Of a stretch of 64,000 nucleotides of DNA, positions 56,513 to 64,000 are shown one piece after another. The stretch is from Cloacibacillus sp. An23. Its GTDB lineage: Bacteria; Synergistota; Synergistia; Synergistales; Synergistaceae. The translations under genes were made by a program, and so were the position numbers. Position 1 is the stretch's first letter, and every line of letters begins with the position of its first letter. The notes under the pieces were generated by a model. The model ran no database searches. It was not told the DNA's origin and saw nothing but the letters and a program-made list of their open reading frames with translations. The stretch is taken from contig NZ_NFJQ01000012.1 in assembly GCF_002159945.1 (NCBI RefSeq), forward strand, positions 1 to 64,000. Direction: 5' to 3'.

Positions 56513-57895
56513 CTATATAGTCTGTTTTTTGCGCGCAGACAGCGCTATGCCGAGAAGCGTGCGCGTGACCACGACATTGCAGAACACGGACGCGACGATG
56601 CCTATGCTGAGCGTTACGGCGAAGCCGCGTATCGGGCCGCTGCCGAAATAGAAGAGTATCGCGGCGGCGATGAGCGTCGTGATGTTGGAGTCGAGTATGA
56701 CGACGAGCGCCTTGCGGAAGCCCGCGTCAAGGGCGGCCATCGTCGTCTTTCCAGCGCGCAGCTCTTCCTTCATGCGTTCATATATAAGTATGTTGCCGTC
56801 TACGGCCATGCCTATGGTCAGCACCATACCTCCGATTCCGGGCAGGGTCAGAGTCGAGTGGAGTGCTATCATCATCGCGACGACGAGTAGCATCGCCGTG
56901 CAGAGCGCGATGTCGGCGGCTATGCCGAGGAAGCCGTAGTAGACTATCATGAATATGACGACGAGAGCGGCTCCGATGAGGCCGGACTTGACGCCGTCGT
57001 GAACGGAGTCGGCTCCGAGCGACGGACCGACGGACCTGTTCTCAAGAATTTCGACCGACACGGGGAGAGCTCCTGCGCGAAGCATGATCGCGAGGCGGTT
57101 CGCCTCTTCTGTAGTAAACGAACCCGTTATCTGCGCCTCGCCGCCCGAGATGCGCTGCTGTACGACAGGGGCGGAGATAACCGTGCCGTCGAGCACTATC
57201 GCTATCTGTTTGTTGATGTTCGCCGCGGTAGCCTCGTCGAAGAGCTTCGCTCCTTCCGCGTTGAAGGTGAGCGAGACGGCGGCCTTTCCAAACTGATCGA
57301 AGGTCGTCTCCGCTTTCGTCAGATCTCCGCCGCTGACATACTGCTTGCCAAGCAGGTAAGCTCCGCCGTCTTCGTTCGTGGCGACCGTCATTTCCGCATT
57401 GTCCTTTACGGCGGCCTTCATCTGCTCTATGTAAAGGCCGACTTCGTCCTTAGCCCTCTGCCAGCGCTCCTGCGCGGCTTTGAACTGTTCGTCGCTGTCG
57501 TAGTTGGAGCGTACCGGCTGCGCAGGTACGCGCGGCGATTCGCCGAGCACCTGGCGGAACTGGAGGACCGCGGTGCGTCCTATAAGATCGAGAGCCGCCT
57601 CCGGGTCGTCGACTCCGGGAAGGCCGATGGCGACGCGGTCGTCGCCCTCGCGCTGTATGATGGGCTCGACTATACCGTACTGGTCTATCCTGGAACGAAG
57701 CACGACCAGAAGCCGGTCAATGCTGTCCGGCGTAAGAGGGCTTTCCGGAGTTCCCTTGGCCTGCAGCACGATGTGCACGCCGCCGCTCAGGTCTAGTCCC
57801 ATACGCATCTTCCCCTTTATAGGGAAGGCGACCACGGCGGCTATGACGATAACGGCGACGACGACGATCAGCCGCCATTTGTCTCTTTTCAGCAT
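56513..57895 (-). CDS. secD: Protein translocase subunit SecD
   Basis: 460 residues, six membrane segments. GLDLSGGVHIVLQA (first periplasmic part), a large P1 domain with RIDQYGIVEPIIQREG and ISGGEAQITGSFT, and the channel region LTIGMAVDGNILIYERMKEEL. Shorter than E. coli SecD, as in many non-proteobacteria. It forms a stoichiometric complex with SecF. Confidence 0.96.
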   Translation of the reverse strand: MLKRDKWRLIVVVAVIVIAAVVAFPIKGKMRMGLDLSGGVHIVLQAKGTPESPLTPDSIDRLLVVLRSRIDQYGIVEPIIQREGDDRVAIGLPGVDDPEAALDLIGRTAVLQFRQVLGESPRVPAQPVRSNYDSDEQFKAAQERWQRAKDEVGLYIEQMKAAVKDNAEMTVATNEDGGAYLLGKQYVSGGDLTKAETTFDQFGKAAVSLTFNAEGAKLFDEATAANINKQIAIVLDGTVISAPVVQQRISGGEAQITGSFTTEEANRLAIMLRAGALPVSVEILENRSVGPSLGADSVHDGVKSGLIGAALVVIFMIVYYGFLGIAADIALCTAMLLVVAMMIALHSTLTLPGIGGMVLTIGMAVDGNILIYERMKEELRAGKTTMAALDAGFRKALVVILDSNITTLIAAAILFYFGSGPIRGFAVTLSIGIVASVFCNVVVTRTLLGIALSARKKQTI

Positions 57896-58009
57896 CTATA
57901 TGCGCCTCCTCACAAAGAAAACGGAGTGGACTACCTCACAGCCGTCCTCTCCGTAAAATGTCACAAGTCTTTCTTTCGGACGTTAAAGCTTTGTATTCTG
58001 CCCGTCTTG
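57896..58009. other. yajC-secD spacer (114 bases)
   Basis: Contains no gene that I can support. It carries a run of GAAAGACTTGTGACATTTT on the minus strand and the ribosome site of secD (GAGGAGGCG) at its end. A promoter for secDF is possible but no convincing -35/-10 pair is seen. Confidence 0.4.
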
Positions 58010-58471
58010 TTATTTCTCGAAGCCGGCGCCTACCTGACGGGGCTTCTCTTCCTGGACAGGAGCCTCGGCGGGCTGGGCCTCGGCCGGCTGTGCTTCGGCG
58101 GTTTCGGGGAGAGCCTCTTCCTGCTTTGTTTCCGCCTCCTGCGCCGGCTGTTCGTTCTTTTTGGACTTCTTTTTCTTGGGCTGCTGCGGCGCGGGGCTGC
58201 TTTCGCCCTTCTTCATAGATATTGAACTTTTGAGGATGCGGGCCTTGACTCCTTCGTCAAGCTCGATCAGATAGCTGTCGTCGAGTATCTCACGGACCAC
58301 GCCGAAAAACCCTCCGGCTGTGATCACCGTGTCGCCCCTGCTGATGCTGGCGAGCATCTCTTCATGCGCCCTCTGCTTTTTCTTCTGCGGCCTGATGATC
58401 ATAAAGTAGAATATCGCCGCGAACATCGCGAGAGGTAACATCATCCCCATCAATCCGCCCTGCTGCTGCAA
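58010..58471 (-). CDS. yajC: Preprotein translocase subunit YajC
   Basis: 153 residues, longer than the usual 90-110. One membrane segment (MMLPLAMFAAIFYFMIIRP), then the conserved QKKKQRAHEEMLASISRGD and VITAGGFFGVVREI, and a long Lys/Glu then Ala/Glu/Pro-rich tail with AEAQPAEAQPAEAP repeats. The tail is the unusual part and probably disordered. The gene is 114 bases upstream of secD, the classical association. Confidence 0.93.
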   Translation of the reverse strand: MQQQGGLMGMMLPLAMFAAIFYFMIIRPQKKKQRAHEEMLASISRGDTVITAGGFFGVVREILDDSYLIELDEGVKARILKSSISMKKGESSPAPQQPKKKKSKKNEQPAQEAETKQEEALPETAEAQPAEAQPAEAPVQEEKPRQVGAGFEK

Positions 58472-58574
58472 AGAAAACTCCTCCTTACAAATGTGTATGA
58501 TTCGCCTATATGCGTAACAACGGCTATTTTAACATGACATCGCCGGTTATGACTATTCGTTTTGCTTTAAAAAG

Positions 58575-59201
58575 CTACTTTTCCCGCTCTTTGAGGAAGA
58601 AGAGAAGCTTTTCAAGCTCTACGAATATGTCCACACGATAGAAAAGTATGCGGTCGGGCACGACGACGGTCGCCGGCGTAAATGCCAGTATGCCCTTGAG
58701 AGTCGGCGACGCGGCGGCCTTGTCTACGCAGGACTGGGCCGCCGCCGCTGGAACCGCGAGTATGAGAACTTCTATATTGCGCTCTTCCATGACTTTCGCT
58801 ATATCGTCGACGTGGAAGCAGTCTACGCCCATAAGCTTTTTGCCGACTTTTTCCGGATCGACGTCGAAGAGCGCCTCCACGCTGAATTTATAGCTCTGGA
58901 AGGCTGTGTGGCCCATCAGCGCGGTGCCGAGGTTTCCGACCCCCGCGAGGGCGACGTGCCACACCCTCGGCGAAGCGAGGATGTTTTCTATATGGGCGCA
59001 GAGGCGGTTGACGTGATACCCGACGCCGCGCTTGCCGATCTCTCCGAAATACGAAAGGTCTTTCCTCACCTGGCTCGCCTTGATGCCGAGCATTTCGCCC
59101 ATCTGCAGCGACGAGACGACCTTGCGTCCTTCTTCCTTCATTAAAATGAGCAGACGGTAATATTGAATCAGCCTTTCTACCGTCGGTTCCGCTACCTTCA
59201 T
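58575..59201 (-). CDS. rex: Redox-sensing transcriptional repressor Rex
   Basis: 208 residues. Winged-helix DNA-binding domain (EPTVERLIQYYRLLILMKEE, VVSSLQMGEMLGIKASQVRKD) and a Rossmann domain (ALAGVGNLGTALMGH) that binds NADH/NAD+, with the C-terminal swapped helix. Rex represses fermentation or respiratory genes when NADH is low, fitting an anaerobe. No clear Rex operator is seen near its own start. Confidence 0.95.
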   Translation of the reverse strand: MKVAEPTVERLIQYYRLLILMKEEGRKVVSSLQMGEMLGIKASQVRKDLSYFGEIGKRGVGYHVNRLCAHIENILASPRVWHVALAGVGNLGTALMGHTAFQSYKFSVEALFDVDPEKVGKKLMGVDCFHVDDIAKVMEERNIEVLILAVPAAAAQSCVDKAAASPTLKGILAFTPATVVVPDRILFYRVDIFVELEKLLFFLKEREK

Positions 59202-59279
59202 AACGAACGTTAGTCCTCCTTTGTCGCGCCGCCCGGCGACGCAAGAGCCGCCGGCCCGCTTCCAAATTCTTTTATGAGT

Positions 59280-59552
59280 TTACCAGGGCCTTTCGTCCTG
59301 ATTTACCTGCCTCTCATCAACGACGGTATAGGCCTGCGCCCCGCGCTTGAGCGCGGCCTCGTCGGCGCACTCGACCTTCACCGACAGAACGCGCCGTGGG
59401 TATGCTACTTCAAGCGAGTCGCCGTTTCTGACCTCGGCGGCGGGCTTGCACTGCCGCCCGTTCAGCCGAACGGCGCCGACTTCCGCCATTTCCTGAGCGA
59501 CGGTCCTGCGTTTTATCAGCCGCGATAGCTTTAAGAACTTGTCCAGTCTCAA
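59280..59552 (-). CDS. S4-domain RNA-binding protein
   Basis: 90 residues. MRLDKFLKLSRLIKRRTVA, then AVRLNGRQCKPAAEVRNGDSLEV is a full S4 fold as in Hsp15/YabO-type ribosome-associated proteins, with no second domain. RqcP/YabO of Firmicutes has this size and takes part in ribosome-associated quality control; that role is plausible here. It precedes rex with a 78-base gap. Confidence 0.86.
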   Translation of the reverse strand: MRLDKFLKLSRLIKRRTVAQEMAEVGAVRLNGRQCKPAAEVRNGDSLEVAYPRRVLSVKVECADEAALKRGAQAYTVVDERQVNQDERPW

Positions 59553-59632
59553 TCAGACACCTCCGTAATGTTAAAAAGTATAATGCTTAACATTCCTCAG
59601 CGCAATAAACGGAGCTCCGTAAAAACAAAGAA

Positions 59633-59653
59633 ACACCCGGCGAAGCCGGGTGT
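59633..59653 (-). terminator. Terminator of the dnaG-rpoD operon
   Basis: ACACCCGGC, loop TTC, GCCGGGTGT, then TTCTTTGTTTTT on the minus strand: a 9-bp GC-rich stem with U-tract. It begins 6 bases after the rpoD stop. Confidence 0.92.
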
Positions 59654-59659
59654 CGGATA

Positions 59660-60997
59660 TTATTCAAGGAAGTCTTTCAGCTTTTTGCTGCGGCTCGGGT
59701 GGCGCAGTTTGCGGAGCGCCTTCGCCTCTATCTGCCTTATGCGTTCTCTCGTGACGCCGAAGCGGCGGCCAACCTCTTCGAGCGTATGAGCGTGCCCGTC
59801 CTCGAGGCCGAAACGCAGCCGCAGGACTTCTCTCTCCCTGTCGGTGAGGTCGTCGAGCATTTCGTCGAGCTGTTCGCGCAGTATCTGGCTCGCCGCAGCC
59901 TCTTCAGGGCTCGGCAGGTCTTTGTCCTCGAGGAAGTCGCCGAGCTGGCTGTCCTCCTCTTCGCCGATAGGAGTTTCGAGCGACACCGGCTCCTGCGCGA
60001 TGCGCTGTATCTCCTCGACCCTGTCGGAGGGTATCTCCATGCCTGCGGCTATCTCTTCAGCAGTAGGTTCGCGTCCAAGCTTCTGCACGAGCTGGCGCGA
60101 GACGCGTATGAGCTTGTTGATGGTCTCGACCATGTGGACGGGAATGCGTATCGTGCGGGCCTGGTCGGCTATCGCGCGCGTTATGGCCTGGCGTATCCAC
60201 CAGGTCGCATAGGTGCTGAACTTGTATCCCTTGTGATAGTCGAACTTCTCCACCGCGCGGATGAGGCCGAGGTTGCCCTCCTGTATGAGGTCGAGGAAGA
60301 GCATCCCGCGTCCGATGTATTTTTTAGCGATGCTGACGACCAGGCGCAGGTTCGCCTCGACCAGCGCGTCCTTGCACGACGCGTCGCCGGCCTCGACGCC
60401 CTTCGCTAGTTTTACCTCGTCCTCCGATGTCAGAAGCGGGATTTTGCCTATCTCGCGCAGGTACATGCGGACGGGGTCGGAAAGCGGAAGGTCCTCAAGG
60501 TCCCCCATATCGTCCGCGCCGGACGACGCGAGCACCGTTTCTCCCTCGGATGGATCGACCTTCGTCTTCGGCTCGTCGATTACGTCGACGCCGAGCTCCA
60601 TAAGGTTCATGTATATGTTGTCGAGGATGTCCGCGGTGAGGAAATCCTTCGGCATTTTTTTCTCTATATCCTCGTAGGTAACGAAGCCCTTCTCTCGTCC
60701 CTCGTGGAGCAGGTCGCGCACGTTGTCTATGTAGGCGCTGTAATCCGTGCCGTCCTGGTCGTCTCCGGACGCGCTGTCGGAACCGTCGCCCTCGTCATCG
60801 TCGTCGATCGGCTCTATCACGTTGAGAAGGTCGGCGTCGTCCTCGATTGAATCGAGCTTGTCCATCCCCATCTCGCCGGGATAGCCGCCGTCCGCGGACA
60901 TCGGCTCAGTCAAAGCTTCCGCGCTCATCGCGGCGTCTGCTGCAGAGGATTTTTCTTCAGGCATAATTTCGGCTGTCTTTTTTTTCGTTTTCTTCAT
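59660..60997 (-). CDS. rpoD: RNA polymerase primary sigma factor RpoD
   Basis: 445 residues. Region 1.1-like acidic N-terminus, region 1.2 ([20 protein letters not shown]), region 2 ([50 protein letters not shown]), region 3, and region 4.2 HTH ([20 protein letters not shown]). Complete domain set of a group 1 sigma. It overlaps dnaG by 4 bases (ATGA), in the classic macromolecular-synthesis operon. Confidence 0.98.
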   Translation of the reverse strand: MKKTKKKTAEIMPEEKSSAADAAMSAEALTEPMSADGGYPGEMGMDKLDSIEDDADLLNVIEPIDDDDEGDGSDSASGDDQDGTDYSAYIDNVRDLLHEGREKGFVTYEDIEKKMPKDFLTADILDNIYMNLMELGVDVIDEPKTKVDPSEGETVLASSGADDMGDLEDLPLSDPVRMYLREIGKIPLLTSEDEVKLAKGVEAGDASCKDALVEANLRLVVSIAKKYIGRGMLFLDLIQEGNLGLIRAVEKFDYHKGYKFSTYATWWIRQAITRAIADQARTIRIPVHMVETINKLIRVSRQLVQKLGREPTAEEIAAGMEIPSDRVEEIQRIAQEPVSLETPIGEEEDSQLGDFLEDKDLPSPEEAAASQILREQLDEMLDDLTDREREVLRLRFGLEDGHAHTLEEVGRRFGVTRERIRQIEAKALRKLRHPSRSKKLKDFLE

Positions 60998-62742
60998 GCC
61001 TTTATACTGCCTCCCTTTAGTAGTCTTGTGTAACGCAGATATTCTTTATACTCTTCATCTGTTATGCTGCCGTCTTTTATTTTTGAGACAAGCGGCGCTA
61101 TATGCCGTTTTATAAATTTATGCCGCAGCTCGTCTATCAGCCTGTAGGCCGTGCCGCGGGTGATGCCCTCGCGCGCGAGCAGGCCGTTGCCTCTCGCTAT
61201 TATCCTCATGCCGGTTTCATCGTTCATCTGCTGCCAGCGTCTTTCAAGAGCCTCCGGCTCGTCGCCGGAAAGTATGGCGAAAATCACGGAGCGCACCCTT
61301 TCGTCGGAAACGTAGAGCGCGATGTTGCTCATGTCGCACGAGGCGCGCATCTCCTCGTCGTTCCAGAGGAGGCTGCATATCATATATTCCAGATCGTCGC
61401 CGTAAGTCTCGGCTCGTTCCGGCTCTGGCGGAGCCGCAGCCTGTGTTTCCTGCAAGCTTCTTTCGGGCGCTGTACGCCTGCCGCCGCGCCTGGCGTCTAT
61501 AAGCGCTTTAACCTCGTGCGGGAAAAGACCCAGCGCTTCGCTCAGCTCGTCTATGTACGGAGCCACGTCGAATACGGAAAGGGACGCGAGACCGTCCAAG
61601 AGGTCGTTTCGCGCCTCAGGCGCGCGTTCCGGATCTTTGAGCGCTCCGCTCCGCAGCCGAACGTGGTAGAGCGGCAGCGGCAGCGCCTCGTTTATAGATT
61701 TTTCAAAAAGCTCCGGCCCCTCGGGCAGAAGAAGCAGCTCGTCTGGGTCCTTGCCGCCGCTCCACACGGCGCGCTTCGCCGTCACGCCCTCCGCCTGCAG
61801 TATGTACATCGCCCGGAGCGCGGCTTCTTCACCGGCAGAATCAGAATCATAGCACACATAGCACAGTCCCGTCATCCTTTTTATAAGCGACGCCTGAACG
61901 GAGGTGAGAGCAGTGCCCAAGGATGCGACGGTGTTCGTGAATCCGCACATATGCGCCCTGATGGCGTCCATGTAGCCTTCGACGAGTATGGCGCTCCCTT
62001 TGGAGGAAATTTCTGGCTTCGCCTTGTTCAGCAGGTAAAGGTTGTGTCGTTTGTTAAAAACGCGGCTTTCTGGGCTGTTCATATATTTGGCTCCGTCGCC
62101 GTCGAGTATGCGGCCGCCGAAGCCGACGACGCGCCCGGTTATGCTGTATATAGGGAACATGACCCTTCCGCGGAATCTGTCGTAGCACCCGCCGCTGCGC
62201 CCTACGAGCGCAAGTCCGCCCTCGACCGCCTGTTCGGCGGATATCCCCCTGCGCTTCAGGCTTCGCAGAAGCGAGTCCCAAGAGGTAGGCGCCCAGCCTA
62301 TCTCGAAACGAACGGCGTCCGAGTGGGATATAGAGCGTCGCTCGAGGTATTTTCTCGCGGGCTCGCCTTCCGGCGCGTTCAGCGACTCCATGAAAAATTC
62401 GAGAGCGGCTCTGTTGACGTCCGTCTTTGCGCGGCGCTCCGGCGAGGAGCCGTGGGTAGCAGACAGCGTGACGCCGGCTTTTTCGGCAAGCCGCTCGAGA
62501 GCCTCCCTAAAACCGAGGTGTTCGCGCTCCATAATGAACGAAAATATGTCTCCGCCTTTGCCGCAGCCGAAGCAGTGAAAGGTCTGGCGGTCCGGCGAGA
62601 CGCAGAAGGAGGGCGTTTTCTCGTTATGGAAGGGACAGCAGCCCCAATAGTTCTGTCCCTGCTTCTTGAGCTGAACGGATTCGGAGACGACGTCGACGAT
62701 ATCAAGCTTTGATTTTATTTCACGGACATCGTCCGACGCCAT
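60994..62742 (-). CDS. dnaG: DNA primase DnaG
   Basis: 582 residues from ATG 62742 ([19 protein letters not shown]). Zinc-binding domain [11 protein letters not shown] with HCFGCG, RNA-polymerase domain with [25 protein letters not shown] motif [14 protein letters not shown], and C-terminal helicase-interaction domain. It makes primers at the fork. An open frame reaches a TTG at 62769, but the ATG matches the family start. Confidence 0.97.
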   Translation of the reverse strand: MASDDVREIKSKLDIVDVVSESVQLKKQGQNYWGCCPFHNEKTPSFCVSPDRQTFHCFGCGKGGDIFSFIMEREHLGFREALERLAEKAGVTLSATHGSSPERRAKTDVNRAALEFFMESLNAPEGEPARKYLERRSISHSDAVRFEIGWAPTSWDSLLRSLKRRGISAEQAVEGGLALVGRSGGCYDRFRGRVMFPIYSITGRVVGFGGRILDGDGAKYMNSPESRVFNKRHNLYLLNKAKPEISSKGSAILVEGYMDAIRAHMCGFTNTVASLGTALTSVQASLIKRMTGLCYVCYDSDSAGEEAALRAMYILQAEGVTAKRAVWSGGKDPDELLLLPEGPELFEKSINEALPLPLYHVRLRSGALKDPERAPEARNDLLDGLASLSVFDVAPYIDELSEALGLFPHEVKALIDARRGGRRTAPERSLQETQAAAPPEPERAETYGDDLEYMICSLLWNDEEMRASCDMSNIALYVSDERVRSVIFAILSGDEPEALERRWQQMNDETGMRIIARGNGLLAREGITRGTAYRLIDELRHKFIKRHIAPLVSKIKDGSITDEEYKEYLRYTRLLKGGSIKA

Positions 62743-62776
62743 ACTCAAGCCCCCAGTGCTTAAAAACAAGAAAATC

Positions 62777-62801
62777 AGAGGGAGAGCTTTACTCTCCCTC
62801 T
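62777..62801 (-). terminator. Terminator of hppA
   Basis: AGAGGGAGAG, 5-base loop, CTCTCCCTCT, then GATTTTCTTGTTTTT on the minus strand: 10-bp stem with U-tract, 38 bases after the hppA stop and before dnaG. Confidence 0.9.
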
Positions 62802-62839
62802 AATCTATTATCACAGACTGCCTTGAATTTGTGGCGCTG

Positions 62840-64000
62840 TTACAGCGCGAAAAGAGGAGCCAAAACGGTGGCGACGACGGACATAAGCTTGATGAGTATG
62901 TTGAGGCTCGGTCCAGCCGTATCCTTGAAGGGGTCGCCGACAGTGTCGCCGACTACCGCCGCCGCGTGCGCCGGGGTGCCCTTGCCGCCGAAGTTTCCGC
63001 TTTCGATGTATTTCTTGCCGTTGTCCCAGGCTCCGCCCGCGTTGGACATGAATATAGCCATCATGACGCCGGTGACTATGGAACCGCCGAGCATTCCGCC
63101 GAGAGCAGGAGCTCCGAGAACGAGGCCTACCACTATCGGAGCGAGGACCGCCATGAGACCGGGGACTATCATTTCGCGGAGTGCCGCGGCCGTGGAGATA
63201 TCGACGCAGCGCTCATACTCCGGGCGTCCAGTGCCTTCCATGATTCCGGGGATCTCTCTGAACTGGCGTCTGACTTCTTCGATCATTCTCTCAGCGGCGC
63301 GGCTTACGGCCTGGATGGAGAGGGCGCTGAAGAGGAAGGGCAGGAGTCCGCCGATGAAGAGGCCGACCATGACGTAGGGGTCTTTAAGGTCTATCGTGGT
63401 GAGGTTGGTCGCTTCGGCGTAAGCGACGAAGAGGGCGAGAGCCGTAAGGGCCGCGGAACCGATCGCAAGCCCCTTGCCGACCGCGGCGGTGGTGTTGCCG
63501 ACCGCGTCGAGGTTGTCGGTGATTTCTCTGACTTCATGGGGAAGCTCCGCCATTTCGGCGATGCCGCCGGCGTTGTCGGCTATCGGGCCGTAGGCGTCGA
63601 CGGAGAGGGCCATGCCGGTGATCGCGAGCATTCCGACCGCGGAGCAGGCGATGCCGTAGAGTCCGCCGAAAGCGTATCCGGCTATCGTAGCGACGCAGAC
63701 GAGTATGACGGGGATGGCAGTCGATTTCATTCCGACGCCGAGGCCGGCGAGGATATTGGTCGCGGCTCCGGTCTCGGAGGCTGCGGCTATCTCTTTGACG
63801 CTGCCGTAGTCGCCGGAGGTGTAATATTCAGTCGCCGCGCCTATCAGCAGGCCGCAGATGACGCCGGAAATGACAGCGACGAAGAGCGTCAGGTCGCCGA
63901 ACATCCAGTTCGTAAGGAAGTAAGCGCCGATTATCATGAAGAGTCCGGTCGAGCCGAGCCCTATCCTGAGCGCTTTCGCGGGGTCTCCGCCTTCCTTGAC
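62840..64000 (-). CDS. hppA: Membrane-bound cation-pumping pyrophosphatase (partial, start outside window)
   Basis: The C-terminal 386 codons, open to the right edge; the first Met seen (63937) is internal. Many transmembrane segments and the pyrophosphate-binding motifs [33 protein letters not shown], and [21 protein letters not shown]. Ala in [10 protein letters not shown], where K+-independent enzymes have Lys, points to the K+-dependent type. It hydrolyses pyrophosphate to pump H+ or Na+; which ion cannot be decided here. Confidence 0.96.
   Translation of the reverse strand, partial: VKEGGDPAKALRIGLGSTGLFMIIGAYFLTNWMFGDLTLFVAVISGVICGLLIGAATEYYTSGDYGSVKEIAAASETGAATNILAGLGVGMKSTAIPVILVCVATIAGYAFGGLYGIACSAVGMLAITGMALSVDAYGPIADNAGGIAEMAELPHEVREITDNLDAVGNTTAAVGKGLAIGSAALTALALFVAYAEATNLTTIDLKDPYVMVGLFIGGLLPFLFSALSIQAVSRAAERMIEEVRRQFREIPGIMEGTGRPEYERCVDISTAAALREMIVPGLMAVLAPIVVGLVLGAPALGGMLGGSIVTGVMMAIFMSNAGGAWDNGKKYIESGNFGGKGTPAHAAAVVGDTVGDPFKDTAGPSLNILIKLMSVVATVLAPLFAL

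Noticed and set aside
1-64000. CRISPR arrays, rRNA genes, insertion sequences and riboswitches
   Set aside because: No regularly spaced repeats, rRNA segments, transposase genes or recognisable aptamer cores were seen on either strand.

Overview
The window holds the larger part of an HK97-type siphovirus prophage (position 1 to about 31,043) integrated beside a dense run of bacterial housekeeping genes (31,331-64,000). Nearly all genes are on the minus strand. The host is a GC-rich, rod-shaped, didermic bacterium with MreBCD/RodA/PBP2, MinCDE, one bifunctional Rel protein, Rex and a K+-dependent membrane pyrophosphatase. The gene content and protein character suggest Synergistota (Cloacibacillus/Synergistes-like). 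That assignment is inference; no rRNA marker is present.

Prophage, read from right to left. The right end is marked by a 3'-half tRNA fragment (anticodon loop to CCA, apparent tRNA-Ala(CGC)) at 30,999-31,043. The integrase gene lies just inside it. Next comes a plus-strand accessory cassette (26,867-29,414) with two exported proteins and a DUF6978/DUF1828-like pair. Then follows the immunity switch: CI-like repressor, ImmA-type protease and a 59-codon Cro-like gene, with promoters and repeated TATTGC operator-like sites between cro and cI. A plus-strand NYN-domain nuclease gene with its own promoter interrupts the minus-strand early region. The early/middle operon (23.7-13.6 kb) carries many small proteins, a DUF2303-like protein, an NTP-pyrophosphohydrolase, a cytosine-5 methyltransferase, Lar-type zinc proteins, a radical SAM enzyme, a replication initiator (probably with the origin inside the gene), a DnaB-type helicase, SSB and a possible late regulator. 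The late module (13.4 kb to the left edge) runs adenine/cytosine-N methyltransferase, a second tyrosine recombinase, HNH endonuclease, TerS, TerL, portal, ClpP-type prohead protease, HK97 capsid, connectors, tail tube, G/GT tail chaperones joined by a programmed -1 frameshift, and the tape measure gene, which runs off the left edge. Tail tip, lysis genes and the other attachment site lie outside the window.

Host part. Reading with transcription (right to left): partial hppA; dnaG-rpoD; an S4-domain gene; rex; yajC-secD-secF with a terminator; then 21 closely packed genes, lapA-recJ-rel-dtd-MBL-radC-mreB-mreC-mreD-mrdA-minC-minD-minE-rodA-radical SAM-DUF2344-rng-smc-methyltransferase-rsmI-metG, ending at the metG terminator. 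These link stringent response, cell-wall elongation, division-site placement, chromosome segregation and translation quality control in one 24-kb directional block.

The strongest non-routine signals are the frameshift site with its hairpin, the tRNA-fragment attachment site with the displaced tRNA terminator, the NYN and DUF1828-type accessory genes, the phage radical SAM gene, a cluster of TGCAG repeats inside the initiator gene, and repeated plus-oriented terminator-like hairpins inside the minus-strand operon.
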